Of a stretch of 64,000 bases of DNA, positions 50,618-58,622 are shown piece by piece. The number at the start of each line of letters is the position of its first letter. The first letter of the stretch is position 1. The DNA is taken from the NCBI RefSeq assembly GCF_963668215.1, contig NZ_OY764190.1, forward strand, positions 4,712,001-4,776,000, in the 5' to 3' direction. Source of the stretch: an uncultured Desulfosarcina sp. GTDB taxonomy: Bacteria; Desulfobacterota; Desulfobacteria; Desulfobacterales; Desulfosarcinaceae. The notes under the pieces were generated by a model. That model saw only the letters and a list, made by a program, of their open reading frames with translations, did no database searches and had not been told where the DNA came from. The position numbers and the translations under genes were made by a program.

Positions 50618-51736
50618 ATGACGGCAACCGTTGCCCAATTGATACGCCTGCTCGACGGCCTGGCCCCACCGCGTCTGGCCGAATCGTGGGACAATGTCGG
50701 CCTTCAGGTCGGCAGCCGCAACTGGCCGGTCAAAAAAGTCTGGACGGCGCTGGACCCGCTGCCCGAGGTGGTGGCCGCGGCCATCGAAAACGGCGTGGAT
50801 CTGCTGGTTACCCACCACCCGTTGATTTTTAAACCGCTCAAGCGGATCGACAGCGATACGACGACCGGTCGGATTGCCGAAATGGCCCTGGCGGCAAAGC
50901 TGGCGATTTTTTGCGCCCACACCAACCTGGACAGCGTTGCGGGCGGGGTCAACGACATTCTTGCCGGCCGTATGGGGTTGCAGTCGCTTCGGGTGTTGGA
51001 CAAGCCGGCCGACGCCGACCATTGTAAAGTAGTCGTATTCGCGCCCGAGATCCATACCAGGGCCATTATGGATGCCGTATTCGCAAAAGGGGCCGGACGG
51101 ATCGGCAATTACTCCTGCTGCAGTTTCCGATGCGAGGGTACGGGTTCTTTTTTGCCGGGTAAGCAGGCGTCGCCGACTATCGGGAAGATCGGTTCCCTGG
51201 AGGAAGTCCGGGAAAGCCGCATCGAAGTTCTCGTGCACCGCGACGATGTGGGCCGGGTACTGGCGGCGGCCGAACAGGCGCATCCATACGAAACCATGGC
51301 CTATGATGTCTATCCCCTGAACGGGCAGGATGCCGGCGTCGGGTTGGGCCGGGTGGGAACGCTGCCCGAACCGGTCGCTCTGGCCGATTTTTCGAAAAAC
51401 CTCAAAGCGGTTTTGAACCTTTCGACAGTCAAGGTCGTCGGTTTTGCGGGCATGCCGGTCAAGACGGTGGCCCTGTGCTCGGGGAGCGGTTCCGGACTGT
51501 TTCAATCCGCCCTGTCCTCGGGAGCAGACGTTTATGTGAGCGGGGACTTGGGCTATCATACGGCCAGGGATGCCCAGCAGGCCGGCATCGGTCTGGTGGA
51601 CATCGGCCATTTCGGATCGGAGCATATTGTTGTCGATGCACTGGCCGCCGCCCTTGGCAAGGCGATCAGGGAGGCCGGCATATCGGCCGAGGTGGAGGCC
51701 AGCGACATGGAGATGGACCCATTTGATTATATGTGA
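50618..51736 (+). CDS. Nif3-like dinuclear metal-centre protein (DUF34)
   Basis: A 372-residue protein of the Nif3/YbgI (GTP cyclohydrolase I type 2-like) family. LAESWDNVGLQVG, the metal-binding LLVTHHPLIFKP, IFCAHTNLDS and C-terminal DIGHFGSEH are visible. An insert of about 120 residues in the middle (CKVVVFAPEIHTRAIM, AAEQAHPYETMAYDVYPL) is the PII-like domain found in the long form. Its role is unsettled; it forms hexamers with two metals per subunit. The zinc-ribbon gene follows by 27 bases, the normal neighbour in this lineage. Confidence 0.9.
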   Translation: MTATVAQLIRLLDGLAPPRLAESWDNVGLQVGSRNWPVKKVWTALDPLPEVVAAAIENGVDLLVTHHPLIFKPLKRIDSDTTTGRIAEMALAAKLAIFCAHTNLDSVAGGVNDILAGRMGLQSLRVLDKPADADHCKVVVFAPEIHTRAIMDAVFAKGAGRIGNYSCCSFRCEGTGSFLPGKQASPTIGKIGSLEEVRESRIEVLVHRDDVGRVLAAAEQAHPYETMAYDVYPLNGQDAGVGLGRVGTLPEPVALADFSKNLKAVLNLSTVKVVGFAGMPVKTVALCSGSGSGLFQSALSSGADVYVSGDLGYHTARDAQQAGIGLVDIGHFGSEHIVVDALAAALGKAIREAGISAEVEASDMEMDPFDYM

Positions 51737-51763
51737 CAACCAAAGATAACGCGAAAGGCAGGC

Positions 51764-52486
51764 ATGAACGATATCCGAGAACAGATCGGCATCCTTGTGG
51801 AAGTGCAGGATGTAGAAATGGAAATCAACAAGGCGGACCGGCAGATCCAGTCGCTGGAAAACGAAGCGGATGCACTGGAACATGCCGCCGGCGAATACGA
51901 GGACCGTGTTTCGCAGGAAAAGACCGCCCTTGACGATCTGAGAAAAAGCTATCGGGAATTGGAATCCGAGTCCAAGATCAACGCCGCGCAGATTGTTAAA
52001 AGCAATGAAAAACTGCGGTCGGTGAAAACCAACAAGGAGTACCAGTCGATCCTGAAAGAGATCGAGGAGATCCGCAAAAAAAATTCAGCCATTGAAGACC
52101 AGATGCTGGAACGGTTGGAGGCGATCGAAACTGCGGAATCGACGCTCAATGAAAAGCAGAGCGAACTGGCCGATTTCCTGCGGGAATGCAAAGAGAAAAA
52201 GGAATCGTTGTTGGTAAAGGCGCAGCGTGAACGGCAGGCTGTGGAAACCCTGAACGAGAAAAAAGGCCAGGTCAGCGCCAAAGTCGATTCAAAGTGGATC
52301 GCGGTCCTTGACGATGTGAAGAAGAAAGTCCGGGGGCTTGCCGTCGTGCCGGTCCAGCAGGCCATCTGCATGGGCTGTCACCTGAACATCCCGCCGCAGT
52401 TGTTCAACGAATTACAGCGATTCGATGAAATCCGGTATTGTCCCCACTGCCATCGGATCATATATTGGAAGGAGCAAGACAGCGAA

Positions 52487-52489
<3 letters not shown>
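51764..52489 (+). CDS. Coiled-coil zinc-ribbon protein (DUF164/C4-type)
   Basis: A 241-residue protein. Residues about 5-175 are a long antiparallel coiled coil (EMEINKADRQIQSLENEADA, ESSKINAAQIVKSNEKLRSV type heptads with TNKEYQSILKEIEEI). The C-terminus holds a zinc ribbon: CMGCHLNIPPQ and YCPHCHRIIYW, four Cys in CxxC pairs. These proteins are widespread next to Nif3 and RNase P RNA; a role in RNA or protein handling is suspected but not proven. Its stop codon lies at the very 5' end of the RNase P RNA. Confidence 0.88.
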
Positions 52490-52880
<391 letters not shown>

Positions 52881-52938
52881 TCGCTTAAAAACGCACCGGT
52901 TCAACCGGCCACCCCTATGACCAGGAGCAAAGGCCACT

Positions 52939-54243
52939 GTGAAAGAGACCCACTGTGATATTTCCTTTTCCGAAAAGGTCCGGATTTTTTCTTCGGACTA
53001 CCTGAAATGCTGCATCTATATTACCGATCATCAAGAACCCGAACACGTTTTCACCAAGAAGTTATACTCCAAATTGATCGGAACCTCCCAGGTCCTCGAA
53101 GACTTTCTCGATTTTCACGGTGCAAAAAACAGTGAGGACTGGTACCTATACCGGGAGCTGTGCGCTGCGGTCAGGCACTTGAGTCTGGCGACGTACTGCC
53201 AGAAGCATATTCTTAACCGATTGATATTTTACGATATCCCAGATGTCGAAGCGTTTCGCGAACATGGTGAAGAGACCCTTTCTTTTCTGAACGGCCTTTT
53301 GCGCAACATCGCACCGGTAATCATCGACGAAGCCTCGCGGCTGAACATCGCCATCCCGCAAGAGACCTTCGGACCGGCGGATTTCCCGGGCATTACCACC
53401 GGTGAAATGCTGAAATACGACATCGACGACGACGCCAAGGATGTCCAGAAACGCAACATCGTCAAGATCGCCAACGAGTTTCTCGCTCTGGCCGCCAGTT
53501 TCGATTCGCTCAATTTTTACGAGCCTTACGGAAAAGAAGAGATGGCCGCTCTCGTGCCCGAGAAGGTCAACGAGGTCGAGGTCCGCCGCTACGAGATGCT
53601 GGTCCACAATCTGCAGTCTTCTTTCGACACCTACGTGATTCATGGGGGCTTTCGGTTCGGTGACCGCAAACTCAAATCGCTGAGAAGTTTTTTCTCCGTC
53701 GTTTTTCACCTGCTGCAGCTCATGGGCCGCCTGCTTCATTTTTACGAGCGGCACCTGCATGAAGCCGGCTACAAGAACACTTATAAACGAGTGCAGGAGC
53801 ATCTGGCTTCACTTGTGGACCCGGTGATGCTTTTGGACCGGACGATCAATTACGGGCTATATTACGCCTGCCATTTCCTGAATTCCGGAAAGAAGCTGGC
53901 CCGCGAAATCCTCAATGAAAATATCGAACGCTCCGCCATCACCGTGGGCATTCCGGTCAAGCTCGGATTCCACAGCCGCCCTAGTCTGCTGGTCGCCAAA
54001 ATCGTCCAGCATTACGGCGGCCAGGTCGAACTGGTCGTGGGAGGAGATCGCTTCGATGCCAGCAGCGTTCTGGATATTCAATGGGCCGGCGGAAAAATTC
54101 AGAAAGAGAAGATTACCGAGGTCACCTTCGAGGGTGACAGCCGTGCGCTGGCAGATATCCAGGTTCTGGCCGAGGTCAATTACGGGGAGGACACCATGGG
54201 CAAAGGCGTGCCCCTCCCGGACGCGCTGAGCTACCTGCGATGA
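52939..54243 (+). CDS. HPr-domain fusion protein
   Basis: A 434-residue protein with a GTG start at 52939 (AGGAG 11 bases upstream). Residues 1-335 are helical, with no recognised domain; a Lys/Arg-poor, Asp-rich stretch (DIDDDAKDVQ) falls near 160. Residues about 335-425 resemble the PTS phosphocarrier HPr: ITVGIPVKLGFHSRPSLLVAK, with His345 in the place of the phosphorylated His15, then FDASSVLDIQWAG, similar to the Ser46 region. No PTS enzyme I or II gene is close. Its stop overlaps the ispD start by four bases (ATGA). The function of such fusions is unknown; phosphorylation at His345 is a prediction. Confidence 0.7.
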   Translation: MKETHCDISFSEKVRIFSSDYLKCCIYITDHQEPEHVFTKKLYSKLIGTSQVLEDFLDFHGAKNSEDWYLYRELCAAVRHLSLATYCQKHILNRLIFYDIPDVEAFREHGEETLSFLNGLLRNIAPVIIDEASRLNIAIPQETFGPADFPGITTGEMLKYDIDDDAKDVQKRNIVKIANEFLALAASFDSLNFYEPYGKEEMAALVPEKVNEVEVRRYEMLVHNLQSSFDTYVIHGGFRFGDRKLKSLRSFFSVVFHLLQLMGRLLHFYERHLHEAGYKNTYKRVQEHLASLVDPVMLLDRTINYGLYYACHFLNSGKKLAREILNENIERSAITVGIPVKLGFHSRPSLLVAKIVQHYGGQVELVVGGDRFDASSVLDIQWAGGKIQKEKITEVTFEGDSRALADIQVLAEVNYGEDTMGKGVPLPDALSYLR

Positions 54244-54941
54244 TCTGTGCTGTCATTGTTGCCGGGGGAAGCGGTTCGCGCATGCAGGCCCCGGTGAAAA
54301 AGCAGTACCTTCAGTTGGATGGCATTCCCATTCTCAGCCGCACCCTGATGGCTTTCGATGGCTGTTCCGATCTCGAACGAATCGTACTTGTCCTGCCAGA
54401 GCCCGATCTCGAAAGATTCCGCAAGGAAATCCTGTTGCCGCTCAAACTGACGCACGACGTGCGACTGGCAGTCGGCGGAGAGGACCGACAGGCATCGGTG
54501 AGAAACGGCCTGGAGGAGGCCGGCCCTTCCGAGGGAGTAGTGATGATTCACGACGGGGTGCGGCCATTCGTACGCGCTGGTTTGATCCGCGTCTGCATTG
54601 CCGGAGCGAAAGCCACCGGCGCCTGTGTCCCGGTGATTGCGGCCACTGACACCGTGAAGCAGGTTGACGACAGCGGGTTTATCGTCTGCACGCTGGACCG
54701 GGATATCATCCGGCTGGCCCAGACTCCTCAAGTATTTGGCACCGGATTGATCCGGCAGGCTCATCAACGCGCTCTCGTCAACGGATTTGCGGCAACCGAC
54801 GACGCTTCGGTGGCCGAATTCGCCGGTGAACGGGTGCATACGGTGCCCGGTGATCCGGACAACATCAAGATTACCCACCCGCAGGATCTTGCCATCGCCG
54901 GTGCGATTTTGTCCAGATGGCGTGAAGAGGGAATTGGTTAA
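54240..54941 (+). CDS. ispD: 2-C-methyl-D-erythritol 4-phosphate cytidylyltransferase
   Basis: A 233-residue enzyme of the MEP isoprenoid pathway that links CTP with methylerythritol phosphate. ICAVIVAGGSGSRMQAPVKKQYLQLDGIPIL is the nucleotide-binding start; EDRQASVRNGL, VMIHDGVRPFV and PGDPDNIKITHPQDLAIA are the remaining signatures. It starts inside the stop of the HPr-fusion gene and runs on the plus strand. Its stop is four bases from that of the convergent ThrRS-editing gene. IspF is not adjacent. Confidence 0.95.
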   Translation: MICAVIVAGGSGSRMQAPVKKQYLQLDGIPILSRTLMAFDGCSDLERIVLVLPEPDLERFRKEILLPLKLTHDVRLAVGGEDRQASVRNGLEEAGPSEGVVMIHDGVRPFVRAGLIRVCIAGAKATGACVPVIAATDTVKQVDDSGFIVCTLDRDIIRLAQTPQVFGTGLIRQAHQRALVNGFAATDDASVAEFAGERVHTVPGDPDNIKITHPQDLAIAGAILSRWREEGIG

Positions 54942-54945
54942 CGCT

Positions 54946-55353
54946 TCAGAAAGCTTTGAAAATTCTTGCCAGGGGATGCCCCGGGGCCTGAATGGAAAGG
55001 TCGTTGAAATGGCCGTAGGGCGTCTGGACCGGATCGTAGTCAGCCTTCTCCAACCGGGACTGAACGCGGTCGATGAGCATTTTGGCGGCTTCGGGCTCGG
55101 CCTTGTCCTCGGCAAGGTGAGTAAAGGAGTGCAGCACGACCCGCTGGGTCTCCCATTTCCTGGCCAGCCATTTGGCATTTTTCACCAGTTTGGTTTCCGC
55201 TGAACTTCCCTTTTCAATATCTCCCGGTTCCACATGAATAAAAGCGACAATGCAGCGTTCATGGGTGCTGGCCGTCGCGTCCGGAGCGTCGGGAAGGGTT
55301 TTGATGGTCGGGTTCCAGGAGAAATTGTCGCAATACCAGAACAGAACTTTCAT
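54946..55353 (-). CDS. Free-standing archaeal-type ThrRS editing domain
   Basis: A 135-residue protein resembling the N-terminal editing domain of archaeal threonyl-tRNA synthetase (tRNA_Thr_ED, a fold shared with D-aminoacyl-tRNA deacylase). MKVLFWYCDNFSWNP, then CIVAFIHVEPGD, RVVLHSFTHLAEDKAEPEAA and TPYGHFNDLSIQAPGHPLAR are the family blocks, including the Lys/His-rich loops near the active site. It has no aminoacylation domain. It may hydrolyse mischarged Ser-tRNA(Thr) or D-aminoacyl-tRNA in trans. It follows a ferredoxin by five bases. Confidence 0.75.
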   Translation of the reverse strand: MKVLFWYCDNFSWNPTIKTLPDAPDATASTHERCIVAFIHVEPGDIEKGSSAETKLVKNAKWLARKWETQRVVLHSFTHLAEDKAEPEAAKMLIDRVQSRLEKADYDPVQTPYGHFNDLSIQAPGHPLARIFKAF

Positions 55354-55358
55354 TTTTT

Positions 55359-55706
55359 TTACAGGTTCTCCAATCGAGCAACGGTTTTTTCGATGACTTT
55401 CCTGTTTTTACCGAAATATTTTTGCAGGCGTTGGATCAAACCCTTTTGTTTGTCTTTATCGTTCAGGTAATAGGGGTGCTCCAATAGGCTTTGCACCCAC
55501 TTCATGTTCGCTTCGACTTCTTCAGGGATTCTTTCTCCATCATGGCGGACGGCGTCATAGGAGCACAGGTCATGGCAAACCGCACAGCGAATGCATCGGT
55601 CTTCATCTATAATGGCCACCCCTTTTTCCATCGAGATTGCACCCACCGTGCAGATATCGATACATTCCTCGCATCCCGTGCACTTTTCTTTGCTTATCCA
55701 AGGCAT
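55359..55706 (-). CDS. Ferredoxin with two 4Fe-4S clusters
   Basis: A 115-residue protein. Cys9, 12, 15, 19 and Cys38, 41, 44, 48 (CTGCEECIDIC and CIRCAVCHDLC) hold two 4Fe-4S clusters of bacterial type. The last 65 residues are helical and charged and not part of the ferredoxin fold (NMKWVQSLLEHPYYLNDKDK). It may pass electrons to an unknown partner. A GTG six bases further upstream is an alternative start. It is five bases ahead of the ThrRS-editing gene on the minus strand. Confidence 0.88.
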   Translation of the reverse strand: MPWISKEKCTGCEECIDICTVGAISMEKGVAIIDEDRCIRCAVCHDLCSYDAVRHDGERIPEEVEANMKWVQSLLEHPYYLNDKDKQKGLIQRLQKYFGKNRKVIEKTVARLENL

Positions 55707-55857
55707 TTTCACTCACCCTGTTTTTGTAATGCTTTCCGAACATATACTCTTTGATGGCCATGGAACGCAAGGCAAAATCCGAACCGAACCCGTACCAAAA
55801 GAACGGATTCATTGTGCAAGGGGGGCATTGGAAATGAAAGCGAATGTGGATTCGGGC

Positions 55858-56559
55858 TTATCGGCGAACCGTTCGATACCCGCAGATGCGATCCACTTCA
55901 TCGGTAAGCAGGTTCAACTGATCCTCTAATTGTTGACGGATGGTCTCTATCTCGGGATCGCTGAGATCGGTAGGGATGGCAACCGGTTCGCCGAAGATGA
56001 TGGTCATCCGACTGAACGGTTTGGGAATGATGGTCTTGTCCCAAGCGCGGGGGAAAGTGATCATCCGATTGCCGGAGCAGGCCATGGGGACGAAGAGGGC
56101 TCCGGTTTGCCTGGCGACGGCAACCATGCCTTTTTTCAATACCCGCGCCGGCCCCCGAGGGCCGTCCACCGCAGTGCCGCACAAATATTTCTTGCTGCCG
56201 GCATTCATGGTGTCGATCATCTGCTCCAGGGCCTGGCGGCCGCCTTTGGAGGAAGATCCGCGTACGGCCGTGTATCCGAACTGCCTGGCGATATTTGCGG
56301 TTATCTCTCCATCCCGGCTGCGGCTGATCATGATCAAGCGGTCGCCCAGGTTGCGGAAGAAATAGAACAGAAAGATGGCGTGCCGATGCCAGGAGGCGCC
56401 GACTACATGGTGGGGTCTTCCGGTTTGGCGGAAGTGAAGATCGTACACCTTTCGGTTGACGATGGAGACCCGAATGGTGGCAAACCAGAAACGGGCGAGA
56501 CTGGCAGTCAAAAAGCCCATGGCTGCGGCTTTGGCTCTTTGTTGGATTGTGTCGGACAT
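55858..56559 (-). CDS. Lysophospholipid acyltransferase-like protein (DUF374)
   Basis: A 233-residue protein, starting at ATG 56559 behind GGGGA; a longer start at 56604 is possible. It fits DUF374: VVGASWHRHAIFLFYFF, LIMISRSRDGEI, YTAVRGSSSKGGRQAL, then GTAVDGPRGPARVLKKGMVAVARQTGALFVPM. The DUF374 group includes LpxJ, a lipid A secondary acyltransferase; a glycerolipid role is also possible. It is inner-membrane associated with a hydrophobic N-terminal stretch. It stands alone, upstream of the ferredoxin on the minus strand with a 151-base gap. Confidence 0.8.
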   Translation of the reverse strand: MSDTIQQRAKAAAMGFLTASLARFWFATIRVSIVNRKVYDLHFRQTGRPHHVVGASWHRHAIFLFYFFRNLGDRLIMISRSRDGEITANIARQFGYTAVRGSSSKGGRQALEQMIDTMNAGSKKYLCGTAVDGPRGPARVLKKGMVAVARQTGALFVPMACSGNRMITFPRAWDKTIIPKPFSRMTIIFGEPVAIPTDLSDPEIETIRQQLEDQLNLLTDEVDRICGYRTVRR

Positions 56560-56855
56560 GGACTTCCCCAATCTGCTGGATTGAACCATCGGCAGGTCGG
56601 GCAACCATGTCTTGGCGCTACCCGGATCAGCCGTTTAAATTAGCATGCTGATGGGGAAAAGTCCATTGGTGGCGTATCGTTTGTAAAAGAAGCGTGCGAT
56701 TCCGGCCCCGATTGCGGCAAGGGAGAAGGGGGGAAGACAGCCGCTATCATTGGGTTTGGCGCCGATCCGCTCGACTATAGAGCCATTTCAGATGTATCGC
56801 CGGGTCCGGTAGCGAAGGTGCATTTGGCGAATCGCAGTGTCTTTTTGTCCGGTTT

Positions 56856-57086
56856 TCATTCCAGCAATTCGAGAATAATTCGTTTTTTGCTTTTGCCGGA
56901 TGCGGCGTTCAAAATGGTTCGGATGGCCTGTACGTTCTGCCCTTTGCGTCCGATGATTTTTCCCAGGTCCTGTTTAGCCACGGCAAGTTCGATGACGATG
57001 CTCTGCTGGCTTTCGATTTCATTGACAGATACCTGTTCCGGAAGGTCCACAAGTGCCTTTGCGATTTCCTCGACCAACTGCTTCAT
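56856..57086 (-). CDS. khpA: KH-domain RNA-binding protein
   Basis: A 76-residue single KH domain: MKQLVEEIAKALVDLPEQ, the GKIIGRKGQNVQAIRTIL motif (GxxG) and a basic C-terminus. This is KhpA (YlqC), which binds RNA with KhpB in many bacteria. ATG 57086 follows GGGGAGAG. It is preceded by its own promoter at 57183-57211; the upstream frame lies in a region without a start signal. The 296 bases between it and the acyltransferase gene (56560-56855) hold nothing recognised. Confidence 0.92.
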   Translation of the reverse strand: MKQLVEEIAKALVDLPEQVSVNEIESQQSIVIELAVAKQDLGKIIGRKGQNVQAIRTILNAASGKSKKRIILELLE

Positions 57087-57182
57087 GATGTCTCTCCCCG
57101 GATTTGGTTTAGCGCGCAAATTAGATCTATGGTACTGGAAACGGTCAGGTTCGAATGGCAAACAAGAAATTCAATGCTTTCA

Positions 57183-57211
57183 ATTATGGGGCGAAATTCA
57201 TTTCAAGTCAA
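57183..57211 (-). promoter_or_regulatory. Sigma-70 promoter of khpA
   Basis: On the minus strand TTGACT (57206-57211), 17 bases, CATAAT (57183-57188): five of six at each box. The khpA start codon is about 97 bases beyond the -10. Confidence 0.65.
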
Positions 57212-57331
57212 TTTTTATATATAACAGAATGTAACTTGAACCCATTTCCCGCCTTTCGAACTGCCCGGAAACGAATCATTTTGCCATCGCGGGTTGAAAC
57301 CCCGAAGCGGGCATTGTGTTCTCATTCGGTT

Positions 57332-57374
57332 AAAAAGCGGACCGGCCTATTGAAAGAGGCCCGGTCCGCTTTTT
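57332..57374. terminator. Terminator after the thiolase gene
   Basis: AAAAAGCGGACCGGCCT pairs with AGGCCCGGTCCGCTTTTT, with one bulged C and a loop of about nine bases. A run of A precedes and a run of T follows, so it can work in both directions. It ends the minus-strand CoA-ester operon, 26 bases after the thiolase stop. The 314 bases between khpA and the thiolase (57087-57400) also hold the khpA promoter. Confidence 0.88.
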
Positions 57375-57400
57375 AATGACCTATGGAAGAAGGGGCCGGT

Positions 57401-58591
57401 TCAACCGATTTTGAGGACCATCGCAGCGCCGCAATCGCCGGCGGCACAGCCCGTCCATAGAAAATAACCGCCGCCTTCCATGACGGTCTCTTCGATGCCC
57501 TCGACGATCAGACGGGTGGCCGTGGAACCCTGGGGATGGCCGTAGATCATCGACGAACCGTAGTTGTTGAAGCCGTCGGCGTCGATGCCCATCTTTTTGG
57601 CAAAGTTGAGGTCGTTGACCACAAAGGGATTATGGGTTTTGATCACCTTGATGTCGCCGATGGCCAATTCGGCCTTTTCCAGGGCCATTCGGGCGGCCGG
57701 CACCGGAGCAGCCGCCATGTAGCCTTTTTTTTCACGGGCGTACCCATAGCTGATCACCTGGATCGGGATAGCCGCATCCGCACTCAGGCGGTCGGCATTT
57801 TCCCGGGTGGTGACGACGATGGAGGCGTTGCCGTCGGCCGGATGGGTCTGGGCGCCGAAGCTTAAGACGCCGTCGGGGATCAGGGGCCGCAGTTTGGCAA
57901 GGCCCTCGGCGGTGGTGGGCATGATGCCCTCGTCTTCTTCCACCAGAATCGTTTTCTTGCGCGAAACCTGGATCTCGGCACCGAACATGTAGCGCTTTTG
58001 AAAGGCCCGGTCGTCGGCCAAAGCCATCCGATACTGCTCGTAGCGCCGTAGGGCCAGGCGGTCGCATTCTTCTTTGGTAAAGCCTTCTTCCTTAGCTACG
58101 TTTTCGGCCGTCTCCACCATGCGCAGGCCCACGTTGGGATCGGAATTGAAGTTGTCCATCAGCCAGTTCTCGCTGATCACTTCGCCGCCGGGACCGTTGG
58201 GATTGGGCCAGATGGTGTGGGGGCCGTTGGAGGTGCGATCGGTGGTGAGCACAAATGCGTTGGCCGCCATCCCCGTTTCGATGAAAGTGGCCGCCTGGAA
58301 AATGCAGGTGGTGCCCGTCGTGCAGGCCTGGCTGACGGTCAAACCGGTGATGCCGCCGCAGCCCATCAGGGACGCCGCCCACGGAGTGCTGTAGAACTGG
58401 TGCAACTGGCCGATGGTGTTGCCGAAGACCAGGTAATCGAAACTCTTCGGCTCCCATTTTTTTTCGGCCATCCAGCGGGCGGCGGTCTTGGCGCCCAGCG
58501 TAATCGCATTCTCGTTGGCCATGGCGCCCTGCCAGCGGCAGAAGGGGGTGGAGTAGTAGCCCTTGTAGGGGATGAAGGCTTTAGTCAGCAT
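57401..58591 (-). CDS. Thiolase-family acyl-CoA acetyltransferase
   Basis: A 396-residue thiolase. The nucleophile is Cys90 in SQACTTGTTCIF. The second active-site block reads THNPFVVNDLNF, and the GHP loop is YGSSMIYGHPQGSTATR, instead of the common GGAIALGHPLGATG. The C-terminal Cys is in CAAGDCGAAMV. These differences place it in a divergent thiolase subgroup seen in acyl-CoA catabolic operons of anaerobes; the chain length is not evident. It is the last gene of the minus-strand CoA-ester operon, 31 bases after the ligase. Confidence 0.85.
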   Translation of the reverse strand: MLTKAFIPYKGYYSTPFCRWQGAMANENAITLGAKTAARWMAEKKWEPKSFDYLVFGNTIGQLHQFYSTPWAASLMGCGGITGLTVSQACTTGTTCIFQAATFIETGMAANAFVLTTDRTSNGPHTIWPNPNGPGGEVISENWLMDNFNSDPNVGLRMVETAENVAKEEGFTKEECDRLALRRYEQYRMALADDRAFQKRYMFGAEIQVSRKKTILVEEDEGIMPTTAEGLAKLRPLIPDGVLSFGAQTHPADGNASIVVTTRENADRLSADAAIPIQVISYGYAREKKGYMAAAPVPAARMALEKAELAIGDIKVIKTHNPFVVNDLNFAKKMGIDADGFNNYGSSMIYGHPQGSTATRLIVEGIEETVMEGGGYFLWTGCAAGDCGAAMVLKIG

Positions 58592-58622
58592 GTAGAATCC
58601 TCCTTAAATTAGTCAATGATTT

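Noticed and set aside
50453..51883. A 476-codon frame on the minus strand, opposite the Nif3-like gene
   Set aside because: The composition is that of a shadow frame; the Nif3-like protein on the plus strand has clear family motifs.
52897..52917. A terminator after rnpB (CCGGTTCAACCGG)
   Set aside because: The stem is five base pairs and no T run follows.
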